This document shows, piece by piece, positions 52,182 through 60,716 of a DNA stretch of 64,000 nt. Each line of letters starts with the position of its first letter. Within the stretch, counting starts at the first letter, position 1. Origin of the DNA: Pseudomonas sp. PDM15 (lineage in GTDB: Bacteria; Pseudomonadota; Gammaproteobacteria; Pseudomonadales; Pseudomonadaceae). Below the pieces are notes generated by a model. It ran no database searches, had not been told where the DNA came from, and was given only the letters and a program-made list of their open reading frames with translations. A program made the position numbers and the translations under genes. The stretch lies in contig NZ_JACVAA010000004.1 of the NCBI RefSeq assembly GCF_014851565.1, positions 248,001 through 312,000 on the forward strand, written 5' to 3'.

Positions 52182-52222
52182 CCCGGAGCAATCCGGGAAA
52201 TCCAGTCCCGGATTGCTCCGGG
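52182..52222 (+). repeat. Large perfect inverted repeat between ssuA and ssuD
   Basis: The 17-base arm CCCGGAGCAATCCGGGA (52182-52198) is perfectly inverted at 52206-52222 around a 7-base loop. It lies 27 bases before the ssuD start. Similar CCCGGATTGC elements recur in Pseudomonas genomes, so it is likely a repetitive element inserted in the operon. Confidence 0.8.
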
Positions 52223-52248
52223 TTACGCCTGACCAAGGAGACCACTCC

Positions 52249-53397
52249 ATGAGCCTCAATATCTTCTGGTTCCTGCCCACCCACGGTGACGGCAAGTACC
52301 TCGGCACCAGCGAAGGCGCACGCGCCGTCGACCACGGCTACCTGCAGCAGATCGCCCAGGCCGCCGACCGTCTCGGTTTCGGCGGCGTGCTGATCCCCAC
52401 CGGGCGTTCCTGCGAGGACTCCTGGCTGGTGGCCGCCTCGCTGATCCCGGTGACGCAGAACCTGAAGTTCCTGGTCGCCCTGCGCCCCGGGATCATCTCG
52501 CCCACCGTGGCTGCGCGCCAGGCGGCGACGCTGGATCGGCTGTCGGGCGGCCGCGCGCTGTTCAACCTGGTCACCGGTGGCGATCCGGACGAGCTGGCCG
52601 GCGACGGCCTGCATCTGTCGCACGAGGAGCGCTACGAGGCCTCCGTCGAATTCACCCGCATCTGGCGCCGCGTGCTGGAGGGCGAGACCGTCGACTACGA
52701 CGGCAAGCATCTGCAGGTGAAGGGCGCGAAGCTGCTCTACCCGCCGATCCAGCAACCACGTCCGCCACTGTACTTCGGCGGCTCCTCCGAGGCTGCCCAG
52801 GACCTGGCCGCCGAGCAGGTCGAGCTGTACCTGACCTGGGGCGAACCGCCAGCCGCGGTGGCCGAGAAGATCGCCGCCGTGCGCGAAAAAGCCGCTGCCC
52901 AGGGCCGCGAAGTGCGCTTCGGCATCCGCCTGCACGTGATCGTGCGCGAGACCAACGAGGAAGCCTGGGCCGCCGCCGATCGCCTGATCAGCCACCTGGA
53001 CCAGGACACCATCGACCGCGCCCAGGCGTCCCTGGCGCGCTTCGACTCGGTCGGCCAGCAGCGCATGGCCGCCCTGCACGGCGGCAAGAAGGACAAGCTG
53101 GAAGTGTCACCCAACCTCTGGGCCGGCGTCGGCCTGGTGCGTGGCGGCGCCGGTACCGCGCTGGTCGGCGATGGCCCGACCGTGGCCGCGCGGGTCAAGG
53201 AATACGCCGCGCTGGGCATCGACACCTTCATCTTCTCCGGCTATCCGCACCTGGAAGAGTCGTACCGGGTCGCCGAGCTGCTGTTCCCGCACATCGACGT
53301 GGCCCAGCCGGAGCGCCCGGAGTCGCGTGGCTACGTCAGCCCATTCGGCGAAATGATCTCCAGCGACATCCTGCCCAAGGCCGCTTCGGCCAGTTGA
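52249..53397 (+). CDS. ssuD: FMNH2-dependent alkanesulfonate monooxygenase
   Basis: The 382-residue luciferase-like monooxygenase cleaves alkanesulfonates to aldehyde and sulfite using FMNH2 from SsuE. It starts [19 protein letters not shown], with [30 protein letters not shown] and [15 protein letters not shown] segments and a C-terminal [20 protein letters not shown], given in parts. AAGGAGACC precedes ATG at 52249. Length matches E. coli SsuD. It is followed by ssuC after a short hairpin. Confidence 0.96.
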   Translation: MSLNIFWFLPTHGDGKYLGTSEGARAVDHGYLQQIAQAADRLGFGGVLIPTGRSCEDSWLVAASLIPVTQNLKFLVALRPGIISPTVAARQAATLDRLSGGRALFNLVTGGDPDELAGDGLHLSHEERYEASVEFTRIWRRVLEGETVDYDGKHLQVKGAKLLYPPIQQPRPPLYFGGSSEAAQDLAAEQVELYLTWGEPPAAVAEKIAAVREKAAAQGREVRFGIRLHVIVRETNEEAWAAADRLISHLDQDTIDRAQASLARFDSVGQQRMAALHGGKKDKLEVSPNLWAGVGLVRGGAGTALVGDGPTVAARVKEYAALGIDTFIFSGYPHLEESYRVAELLFPHIDVAQPERPESRGYVSPFGEMISSDILPKAASAS

Positions 53398-53405
53398 GCC
53401 GACAA

Positions 53406-53425
53406 CGGGGCGGCCCACCGCCCCG
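53406..53425 (+). repeat. Short hairpin between ssuD and ssuC
   Basis: CGGGGCGG-CCCA-CCGCCCCG is a perfect stem in the 58-base gap. It has no T-run, so it may tune or stabilise the message rather than terminate. Confidence 0.55.
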
Positions 53426-53455
53426 GTTCCCTGCAATACGAGAAGGAGCGTTGCC

Positions 53456-54250
53456 ATGTCGACGCACACGCTACACAACATCGGTCGCCGCCTGGCGCCC
53501 TGGGCGCTACCCGTGGTTTTGCTGGCCATCTGGCAGGGCGCGGTGGTAGCCGGCTGGCTGTCCACACGCATCCTGCCGGCGCCCAGCGCGGTGATCGAAG
53601 CCGGCTGGGCATTGCTGGAAAGCGGAGAGATCTGGACCCACTTGGCCATCAGCGGCCAGCGCGCGGCCATCGGCTTCGCCATCGGTGGCGGCCTGGGCCT
53701 GCTGCTCGGCTTCATCACCGGCCTGTCCAACTGGGGCGAGCGCTTCCTCGACAGCTCTGTGCAGATGATCCGCAACGTGCCGCACCTGGCGCTGATCCCG
53801 CTGGTGATCCTGTGGTTCGGCATCGACGAGGCGGCGAAGATCTTCCTGGTCGCCCTCGGCACCCTGTTCCCGATCTACCTGAACACCTACCACGGCATCC
53901 GCAACGTCGACCCGGCCCTGGTGGAGATGGCGCGCAGCTACGGCCTGTCCGGCTTCGCCCTGTTCCGTCAGGTGATCCTGCCCGGCGCGCTGCCGTCGAT
54001 CCTGGTCGGCGTGCGCTTCGCCCTCGGCTTCATGTGGCTCACGTTGATCGTGGCCGAGACGATTTCCGCCAGCAGCGGCATCGGCTACCTGGCGATGAAC
54101 GCCCGCGAGTTCCTGCAGACCGATGTGGTGGTGTTGGCGATCATGCTGTACGCGGTACTCGGCAAGCTGGCCGACGTCGCCGCGCGCCTGCTCGAACGCC
54201 TGTGGCTGCGCTGGCACCCGGCCTACCAGGCCAAGGCAGGTGCGCAATGA
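53456..54250 (+). CDS. ssuC: Sulfonate ABC transporter permease
   Basis: The 264-residue permease has six helices with [29 protein letters not shown] and the EAA-type loop [26 protein letters not shown], given in parts. It forms the sulfonate channel with SsuB. AAGGAG precedes the ATG. It overlaps ssuB by ATGA (54247-54250). Confidence 0.95.
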   Translation: MSTHTLHNIGRRLAPWALPVVLLAIWQGAVVAGWLSTRILPAPSAVIEAGWALLESGEIWTHLAISGQRAAIGFAIGGGLGLLLGFITGLSNWGERFLDSSVQMIRNVPHLALIPLVILWFGIDEAAKIFLVALGTLFPIYLNTYHGIRNVDPALVEMARSYGLSGFALFRQVILPGALPSILVGVRFALGFMWLTLIVAETISASSGIGYLAMNAREFLQTDVVVLAIMLYAVLGKLADVAARLLERLWLRWHPAYQAKAGAQ

Positions 54251-55047
54251 CCGCCCTGCACAGCATTCACCGCGGCGTCCCGTTGAGCATCAAGGGCATC
54301 CGCAAGGCCTTCGGCGAGCGCGAGGTGCTCAAGGGCATCGACCTGCATATCCCGGCCGGCCAATTCGTCGCCGTGGTCGGCCGCAGCGGTTGCGGCAAGA
54401 GCACCCTGTTGCGCCTGCTGGCCGGCCTCGATGCGCCCAGTAGCGGCGCGCTGCTGGCCGGCAAAGGTTCGCTGGCAGCGGTGCGCGACGACACCCGGCT
54501 GATGTTCCAGGACTCGCGTCTGCTGCCGTGGAAGCGGGTGATCGACAACGTCGGCCTCGGCCTGTCCGGCGACTGGAAGCCCAGGGCTCGCGAGGCGCTG
54601 GCCGCCGTCGGCCTGGCCGAGCGCGCCCAGGAGTGGCCGGCGGCCCTGTCAGGCGGACAGAAGCAGCGCGTGGCCCTGGCCCGCGCGTTGATCCACCAGC
54701 CGCGCCTGCTGCTGCTGGACGAACCGCTGGGCGCCCTGGACGCGCTGACCCGCATCGAGATGCAGCAGCTGATCGAGCGTCTGTGGCAGCAGTATGGCTT
54801 TACCGTGTTGTTGGTGACCCACGACGTGGCCGAGGCCGTGGCCATCGCCGACCGGGTGATCCTGATCGAGGACGGCGAGATCGGCCTCGACCTCGCCGTC
54901 GACCTGCCCCGCCCGCGTCAGCGCGGCTCGGCGCGCCTGGCCGCGCTGGAGGCCGAAGTGCTCAACCGGGTGCTGGCGCTGCCCGAGCTGCCGCCGCAAC
55001 CCGAACCCCTGTCCCCTCTGCCCACGCAACTGCGCTGGGCGCTGTAA
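54247..55047 (+). CDS. ssuB: Sulfonate ABC transporter ATP-binding protein
   Basis: The 266-residue ATPase has Walker [31 protein letters not shown], signature [15 protein letters not shown], Walker [13 protein letters not shown] and VTHDVAEAV. It starts within the ssuC stop (ATGA overlap), giving coupled translation. The C-terminal [13 protein letters not shown] tail is typical of Pseudomonas SsuB. ssuF follows after 32 bases. Confidence 0.95.
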   Translation: MTALHSIHRGVPLSIKGIRKAFGEREVLKGIDLHIPAGQFVAVVGRSGCGKSTLLRLLAGLDAPSSGALLAGKGSLAAVRDDTRLMFQDSRLLPWKRVIDNVGLGLSGDWKPRAREALAAVGLAERAQEWPAALSGGQKQRVALARALIHQPRLLLLDEPLGALDALTRIEMQQLIERLWQQYGFTVLLVTHDVAEAVAIADRVILIEDGEIGLDLAVDLPRPRQRGSARLAALEAEVLNRVLALPELPPQPEPLSPLPTQLRWAL

Positions 55048-55079
55048 ACCTGACCGTTAAACGACCAAGGAGCAACACC

Positions 55080-55295
55080 ATGACCATCAAAGCCATCAAC
55101 GTGCGCAACCAGTTCAAGGGCAACATCAAGGAGATCGTGATCGGCGACGTGCTGTCGGAAATCGACGTGCAGACCGCCGCCGGTATCGTCACCTCGGTGA
55201 TCACCACCCGCTCGGTGCGCGAGCTGGACCTGCAGGTGGGCAGCGAAGTGATCGCCTTCGTTAAATCCACCGAAGTGTCGATCGCCAAGCTTTAA
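55080..55295 (+). CDS. ssuF: Molbindin-like TOBE domain protein SsuF
   Basis: The 71-residue protein is a single TOBE/Mop domain: INVRNQFKGNIKEIVIGDVL and TSVITTRSVRELDLQVG, ending IAFVKSTEVSIAKL. SsuF is required for growth on several sulfonates in Pseudomonas, by an unknown mechanism that may involve oxyanion binding. AAGGAGCAACACC precedes the ATG. It is the last ssu gene. Confidence 0.94.
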   Translation: MTIKAINVRNQFKGNIKEIVIGDVLSEIDVQTAAGIVTSVITTRSVRELDLQVGSEVIAFVKSTEVSIAKL

Positions 55296-55335
55296 GTGGG
55301 CAGGGACGGACCCGCGCGCTCCGGGCAGGCGTCTG

Positions 55336-57609
55336 TCAGCTGCTTGCCTGGGCCGTCGCCAGCAACAGCTCCGCCGGTTGCGGGCGGCCGAACCAGTAGC
55401 CCTGGCCGAACAGGCAGCCGATCTCGCGCAGATAGGTGGCCTGCTCCTCGGTCTCGATGCCTTCGGCCAGCACGCGCAGGCCCAGGCTCTGGCCGAGGGT
55501 GATCACCGCGTGGGCGATCGCCGCGTCCTTGCTGTCCCGTGGCAGGCCGCGGACGAAGCTCTGGTCGAGCTTGAGCTTGTGCACCGGCAGGCTCTTCAGG
55601 CGCGCCATCGAGGAGTAGCCGGTACCAAAGTCGTCGATGGCCAGGCGCACGCCCAGGTGATGTAGCTGGGTGAGCAGCTCTTCGGCCCGCTGCGGATCGT
55701 CCATTACCGCGCTCTCGGTCACTTCCAGTTCAAGTTGCGCCGGGTTCAGTCCGGTTTCGTGCAGTACCCGCTCCACGCGCAGGTCCAGCTCGCCGCGGCT
55801 GAACAGGCGGCTGGAGACGTTCACTGCGATGAACTCCAGTAGCAGTCCCTGGGCCTGCCAGCGGCGCATCTGATTGCAGGCCTGCTCCAGCACCCAGGCA
55901 TCGATGGCGCCGATCAGCCCGCTGTCCTCGGCCACCGGAATGAATTCGCCGGGCGGCACCAGGCCGCGCTCGGGATGCTGCCAGCGCACCAGGGCCTCGG
56001 CGCCGATCATTCGCCGGTCGTCCAGGCGGTGGATCGGCTGGTAGTGCACGCACAGCTCGCCCTGCTCCAGGGCCTGGCGCAGCTCGGCCTCCAGGCGCAC
56101 GCGCTGCTGGGCCTGGGCGGTCATGTCCTGGCTGTAGAAGCTGAAGGTCTGGCGGCCGCTGCTCTTGGCGCGGAATAGCGCCGAATCGGCATTGCGCAGC
56201 AGCTGCTCGACACTGTCGCCGTCGTCGGGGAACAGGCTGATGCCGATGCTGGCGCCGATGAACAGGGTCTGGCCATCGACCGTGAATGGCTGGCTGAGGC
56301 TGTCCAGCAGCTCCAGGGCCAGCTGCGAGGCCTGGTCGGCCTCGGCGCAGTCGCTGCTGAGCAGGCCGAATTCGTCGCCGCCCAGGCGCGCCAGGGTGAC
56401 GTTGGCCCCGACGGCTTCGCCCAGGCGTTCGCCGATCAGCTTGAGCAACTGGTCGCCGGTGTTGTGGCCGAGGCTCTCGTTGACGATCTTGAAGTGGTCC
56501 AGGTCGAGCAGCAGCAGGGCGCCACGGCGCTGCTCGCCGCGCACGCGCTGGATGGCCTGCTCGATGCGCTCGCCGAACAGCAAGCGGTTGGGCAGGGCGG
56601 TCAGCGCGTCGTGGTGGGCCAGGTAGTCCAGCTCGTGCTGCGAGTGCTTGATCGCGCTGACGTCGGAGAACACCGCCACGTAATGGCTGAGGTTGCCGTT
56701 CTCGTCGCGGATGCTGCGGATGCACTGCCACACGGGGAACACCTCGCCGTCCTTGCGCCGGTTCCACACTTCGCCGCTCCAGGTGCCGCGGCTGTCCAGG
56801 GCGTGCCACAGGCTCTGGTAGAAGGCGTCGTCGTGGCGCCCGGACTTGAACATGCTGGGCAGCTTGCCCAACACCTCGTCGGCGCTGTAGCCGGTGATGC
56901 GGCTGAAGGCGGGGTTGACGTGGACGATGTGCTGCTCGCGGTCGGTAACCAGCACGCCTTCCTGGGTGCTGTCGAACACGGCGGCGGCCTGGCGCAGGCT
57001 GTCCTCGTCGGCGCGGCGCTGGCTGATATCACTGGCGGTGCCGATGAAGCGGCTGGGCTGGCCGGCTTCGTCCAGCAGCATCCGGCCACGGAAGTGCAGC
57101 CAGCGGTAGGCGCCGTCACGGTGGCGCAGGCGGAAGCTGCTCTCGTAGTGCGGTATGCGCTCCTCCACCAACGTCTTCAGACGCTTTCCGGCGAGGGCGC
57201 GGTCCTCGGGGTGCAGGCGCGATAGCCAGGACTCGCCGGTGGCACCGAACTCCTCGGGTGTGTAACCAAGCATGTCGCAATAGCGAGGCGAGTAGTACAC
57301 CTGGCCGCTCTTCATGTCCCAGTCCCACAGACCCTCCTGGGCCGAGTCCAGGGCCAGGGCCAGACGCCCCTCGCTGTGCTTCAACGCGCTGCGTATGCGC
57401 CGCTGTTCCAGTCGGTGCTGGCTCAGCGCGCAGTACAGGACGAAACCGGTGACCAGCACGAAGGCAAAGCCCTTGAGCGTCTGATAGTTGGCCAGCGCCT
57501 CGCGGTCGAGACCCAGCCACAGCAGCAAGGCGTCGCTGCAGAGAATCCACAGGACGGCGACGATCAGATAGACGAGGGCGAGCTGCAGAGGGCTGCGCTG
57601 GAATTTCAT
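55336..57609 (-). CDS. Membrane PAS-PAS-GGDEF-EAL protein (PA0285-like)
   Basis: The 757-residue protein has two N-terminal membrane helices (about 8-30 and 42-65), two PAS domains (about 78-200 and 205-320, the first with SAQEGLWDWDMKSGQVYYSPRY), GGDEF (about 330-485, RLGGDEFGLL) and EAL (about 500-750, GAEALVRW, VNVSS, EVTESAV, AIDDFGTGYSS, KLDQSFV). All EAL catalytic residues are seen; GGDEF is intact but no RxxD site precedes it. Position next to desA matches P. aeruginosa PA0285, from memory. ATG at 57609 puts a membrane helix at the N-terminus, but starts at 57648 or 57768 are possible because no ribosome site is clear. Confidence 0.88.
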   Translation of the reverse strand: MKFQRSPLQLALVYLIVAVLWILCSDALLLWLGLDREALANYQTLKGFAFVLVTGFVLYCALSQHRLEQRRIRSALKHSEGRLALALDSAQEGLWDWDMKSGQVYYSPRYCDMLGYTPEEFGATGESWLSRLHPEDRALAGKRLKTLVEERIPHYESSFRLRHRDGAYRWLHFRGRMLLDEAGQPSRFIGTASDISQRRADEDSLRQAAAVFDSTQEGVLVTDREQHIVHVNPAFSRITGYSADEVLGKLPSMFKSGRHDDAFYQSLWHALDSRGTWSGEVWNRRKDGEVFPVWQCIRSIRDENGNLSHYVAVFSDVSAIKHSQHELDYLAHHDALTALPNRLLFGERIEQAIQRVRGEQRRGALLLLDLDHFKIVNESLGHNTGDQLLKLIGERLGEAVGANVTLARLGGDEFGLLSSDCAEADQASQLALELLDSLSQPFTVDGQTLFIGASIGISLFPDDGDSVEQLLRNADSALFRAKSSGRQTFSFYSQDMTAQAQQRVRLEAELRQALEQGELCVHYQPIHRLDDRRMIGAEALVRWQHPERGLVPPGEFIPVAEDSGLIGAIDAWVLEQACNQMRRWQAQGLLLEFIAVNVSSRLFSRGELDLRVERVLHETGLNPAQLELEVTESAVMDDPQRAEELLTQLHHLGVRLAIDDFGTGYSSMARLKSLPVHKLKLDQSFVRGLPRDSKDAAIAHAVITLGQSLGLRVLAEGIETEEQATYLREIGCLFGQGYWFGRPQPAELLLATAQASS

Positions 57610-57773
57610 CAGTGGGGCTGGCCATGGCGGATGTGAGCTGCCGCACATTATAGATAAGGGACCATCCAGTGCATTCTCGTCTAAGGGTGCACTGGCTTTA
57701 TCTCGCGGCTTGGGGATAATGCCGGGGAGGCTGGGTTTACAGTCGTTCTCTCCCCCGCGAGGCAACACCCTTC

Positions 57774-58958
57774 ATGTGGTACAACGGTTTTCTCGACCTG
57801 TCGCCGTGGCAACTGGTGGCAGTCACCCTGGTAATGACCCATATCACCATCGTCAGCGTCACCGTCTATCTGCACCGTTACTCGGCGCACCGCGCTCTGG
57901 AGCTGCACCCGGCGCTCAAGCACTTCTTCCGCTTCTGGTTGTGGATCAGCACCGGCCAGAACACCCGCGAGTGGACTGCCATCCACCGCAAGCACCACGC
58001 CAAATGCGAGACCGTCGACGACCCGCACAGTCCGGTGATCAAGGGCCTGGGTACCGTGCTGCGCAAAGGCGCCGAGCTGTACCAGGAAGAGGCGAAGAAC
58101 GAGGAGACCCTGCGCATCTACGGCAAGAACTGCCCCGATGACTGGCTCGAGCGCAACGTCTACAGCCGCTTCCCGATGGGCGGCATCATCTTCATGGCAG
58201 TCGTCGACCTGGCCCTGTTCGGCGTGCTCGGCATGACCGTGTGGGCGGTGCAGATGATGTGGATTCCGGTGTGGGCGGCGGGCGTGATCAACGGCCTCGG
58301 CCATGCCGTCGGCTACCGCAACTTCGAGTGCCGCGACGCCGCCACCAACCTGGTGCCCTGGGGCATCCTGATCGGCGGCGAGGAGCTGCACAACAACCAC
58401 CACACCTACCCCAACAGCGCCAAGCTGTCGGTGAAGAAGTGGGAGTTCGACATGGGTTGGGCCTGGATCCAGCTGTTCAGCTTCCTGCGCCTGGCCAAGG
58501 TGCAGCGCGTGGCGCCCATCGCCCACCGCGTCGAGGGTAAGCGCAGCCTGGACATGGACACCGCCATGGCCATTCTCAACAACCGTTTCCAGATCATGGC
58601 GCAGTACCGCAAGCTGGTGATCAAGCCGCTGGTCAAGCAGGAGCTGGCCAAGGCCGACGAATCGGTCCGCCACCTGTTCCGCCGCGCCAAGCGCCTGCTG
58701 TCGCGCGAGACCAGCCTGCTCGACGAAAGCCACCAGCAGCGCATCGCCGCGATGCTGGAGCAGAGCCAGGCGCTCAAGGTGATCTACGAGAAACGCATCG
58801 CCCTGCAGCAGATCTGGGTCAAGACCAGCAGCAACGGCCACGACATGCTCGAAGCGATCAAGCAGTGGGTGCACGAGGCCGAGGCCAGCGGCATCCAGTC
58901 CCTGCGCGACTTCGCCGAGCAGCTGAAGACCTACTCGCTGCGCCCGACCGCTGCCTGA
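57774..58958 (+). CDS. desA: Fatty acid desaturase DesA (acyl-phospholipid delta-9 type)
   Basis: The 394-residue membrane diiron enzyme has histidine boxes HRYSAHR, HRKHHAK and HNNHHTYP and hydrophobic segments near 10-30 and 130-175. DesA of P. aeruginosa (PA0286) inserts double bonds in acyl chains of membrane phospholipids under aerobic conditions. Sequence layout and the neighbouring PA0285-like gene match. A long helical tail (about residues 265-390) is typical. The gene ends in a strong terminator. Confidence 0.93.
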   Translation: MWYNGFLDLSPWQLVAVTLVMTHITIVSVTVYLHRYSAHRALELHPALKHFFRFWLWISTGQNTREWTAIHRKHHAKCETVDDPHSPVIKGLGTVLRKGAELYQEEAKNEETLRIYGKNCPDDWLERNVYSRFPMGGIIFMAVVDLALFGVLGMTVWAVQMMWIPVWAAGVINGLGHAVGYRNFECRDAATNLVPWGILIGGEELHNNHHTYPNSAKLSVKKWEFDMGWAWIQLFSFLRLAKVQRVAPIAHRVEGKRSLDMDTAMAILNNRFQIMAQYRKLVIKPLVKQELAKADESVRHLFRRAKRLLSRETSLLDESHQQRIAAMLEQSQALKVIYEKRIALQQIWVKTSSNGHDMLEAIKQWVHEAEASGIQSLRDFAEQLKTYSLRPTAA

Positions 58959-58973
58959 GTAGCAGTCACCTGA

Positions 58974-59001
58974 AAAAAGCCCGCCGCTCGGCGGGCTTTT
59001 T
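58974..59001 (+). terminator. Terminator of desA
   Basis: GCCCGCC-GCTC-GGCGGGC is flanked by five A residues on the left and five T residues on the right. It isolates desA from the envelope cluster that follows. Confidence 0.9.
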
Positions 59002-59082
59002 CTTGGGCACAAAAAAGTTTGAACCGCCGGACCTGCTGGCCACGACTGAGGGGTGTCATTCACCCGGCAGGAGAGCCCGGTC

Positions 59083-60660
59083 ATGCAACGCAACCTCAAC
59101 CCCCTGTTCCTCGGCCTGCTGTTGGCCTGCAGCGGCGCCGCCAGCGCCGAAGACACCTACGCCCCCGACAACGTCACGCCGAGCACCATGCTGTCCGGCA
59201 TCAAGCGGATCGAGGTCAAGCAGACCGGGCCGGTACCGGTGATCCGTGTGCAGTCCGACGGCACCAGCTACACGGCGGTCAAGCCGGGACAGCAGGTCGT
59301 CTGGCAAGCCAGCAGCCAGGTCGAGTGCCGTGGCGTGCGCAAGATCGATCGGCTGATCTGGTGGATCAACGACAACAGCCAGGTCGGCCCGCGCAGCTAC
59401 CACATCCATCACCAGCGCCTGCTGCAGAAGGACTGGATCACCAGCAAGTCCAAGCACAACTCGCACAGCACCAGCGGCAGCATCAACGTGCCGGTGAGTG
59501 CCAAGCTGGCCAACGCGGCCAAGCAGGCCTGCAACAGCTACCTCAAGGCCGAGCAGGCCAAGGGCCGTGACCTCAAGCAGATCCTGGCCGAGGACAAGCG
59601 CCTGCCGGCGACCGACAAGCCGCTGCTGGCCGGCGTGGTCTACCTGCAGTGCAATGGCCTGGACGACAAGGAAGCGCACGCCTGGCAGCACGTGAAGATC
59701 GAGACGATCTGCGAGGGCTATGACTTCCCGAATGTTGCCCCGAAACCCCAGGGGCTCGATCTGGCCGCCGCCTTCGCCCTGGAGCAGCCCAAGATCAAGG
59801 TCGAGCCTACGCCCTACAGCGGCACCTGCCCGGTGACCCTCAAGGTGGAAGGCACGCTCAAGGCCAACAAGGGCCAGCAGCAGGTGCAGTACCGCTGGGC
59901 GCACAACGGCGGCCTGGGTCCGGTGTACACCACTACCCTCAACACCAGCGGCTGGCGCAGCGTCGCCATGCAGCTGAAAGACATCGGCAAGCAGGCCGGC
60001 CCCAACGCCAAGCTGGCCCTGCCGAACCAGACCAAGGGGCAGCCCGGTCTGCAGCTCAAGGGCCACGCCGCCAATGTGCACAGCGGCCAGGTGGAGCTGA
60101 AGGTGCTGGCGATGGGCGAGAGCAACTGGAGCAAGGCCAAGAGCGCCGCCGCCGCTTACCAGGTGACCTGCAAGGAGGCGCCCAAGCCTGCTCCGGATAC
60201 TTTCACCGCGCCACAGCCCAAGCCGGCGCAGATCGACCTGTCCTACGCACCGGCGCTGACCATCGGCAATGCCGGCGGGCAGTGGGGCGGCAGCCTCAAG
60301 GTGGACGCCAGCCAGACCGGGCGGCAACGCGAGGGGCGCTGCGAGCTGCGCCTGGTCTACGATGTGAAGAATCTGGGCCAAGCCGCGGCGGGCGCCTTCG
60401 TCAGCCGCTTGCGCGAGGACCAGGAGCTGCTGCATAACGCCTCCTTGCCCGGCCTGGCCGGAGGGGCGCAGCACAAGGTGTCCGGCCTGATCTACCTGGG
60501 TAACGGCACGCACCTGCTGGGCCTGTCGGTCGATGACCAGCAGCAGGTTGGGGAAAGCAACGAGAGCAATAACAAAGCACGGGTCACGGTGGAAGTACGC
60601 AACTGTGGCCAAACCCAACCCGGCCGGGCGCCGCTGCGCGCTCCGGTCCTGCCCCAGTGA
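59083..60660 (+). CDS. Exported CARDB-like domain protein of unknown function
   Basis: The 525-residue protein has a signal peptide (1-22, ending ASAE). The mature part carries two cysteine-containing beta-rich segments and a C-terminal CARDB-like Ig domain (about 405-510: CELRLVYDVKNLGQAAAGAF, then VDDQQQVGESNESNNKARVTVEV, given in parts). The ESNESNN pattern is the CARDB hallmark. Lysine- and glutamine-rich linkers join the domains. Such domains act in adhesion or protein contact. GGAGAG precedes ATG at 59083. It is the first of three co-oriented exported genes; 56 bases separate it from the barrel gene. I do not recognise a named family for the whole. Confidence 0.78.
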   Translation: MQRNLNPLFLGLLLACSGAASAEDTYAPDNVTPSTMLSGIKRIEVKQTGPVPVIRVQSDGTSYTAVKPGQQVVWQASSQVECRGVRKIDRLIWWINDNSQVGPRSYHIHHQRLLQKDWITSKSKHNSHSTSGSINVPVSAKLANAAKQACNSYLKAEQAKGRDLKQILAEDKRLPATDKPLLAGVVYLQCNGLDDKEAHAWQHVKIETICEGYDFPNVAPKPQGLDLAAAFALEQPKIKVEPTPYSGTCPVTLKVEGTLKANKGQQQVQYRWAHNGGLGPVYTTTLNTSGWRSVAMQLKDIGKQAGPNAKLALPNQTKGQPGLQLKGHAANVHSGQVELKVLAMGESNWSKAKSAAAAYQVTCKEAPKPAPDTFTAPQPKPAQIDLSYAPALTIGNAGGQWGGSLKVDASQTGRQREGRCELRLVYDVKNLGQAAAGAFVSRLREDQELLHNASLPGLAGGAQHKVSGLIYLGNGTHLLGLSVDDQQQVGESNESNNKARVTVEVRNCGQTQPGRAPLRAPVLPQ

Positions 60661-60716
60661 GTCGCTCCGGCCGCCTGTTGCGTGCGGGCGGCCGGGGTGA
60701 ATGTCAGGAACAGGCC

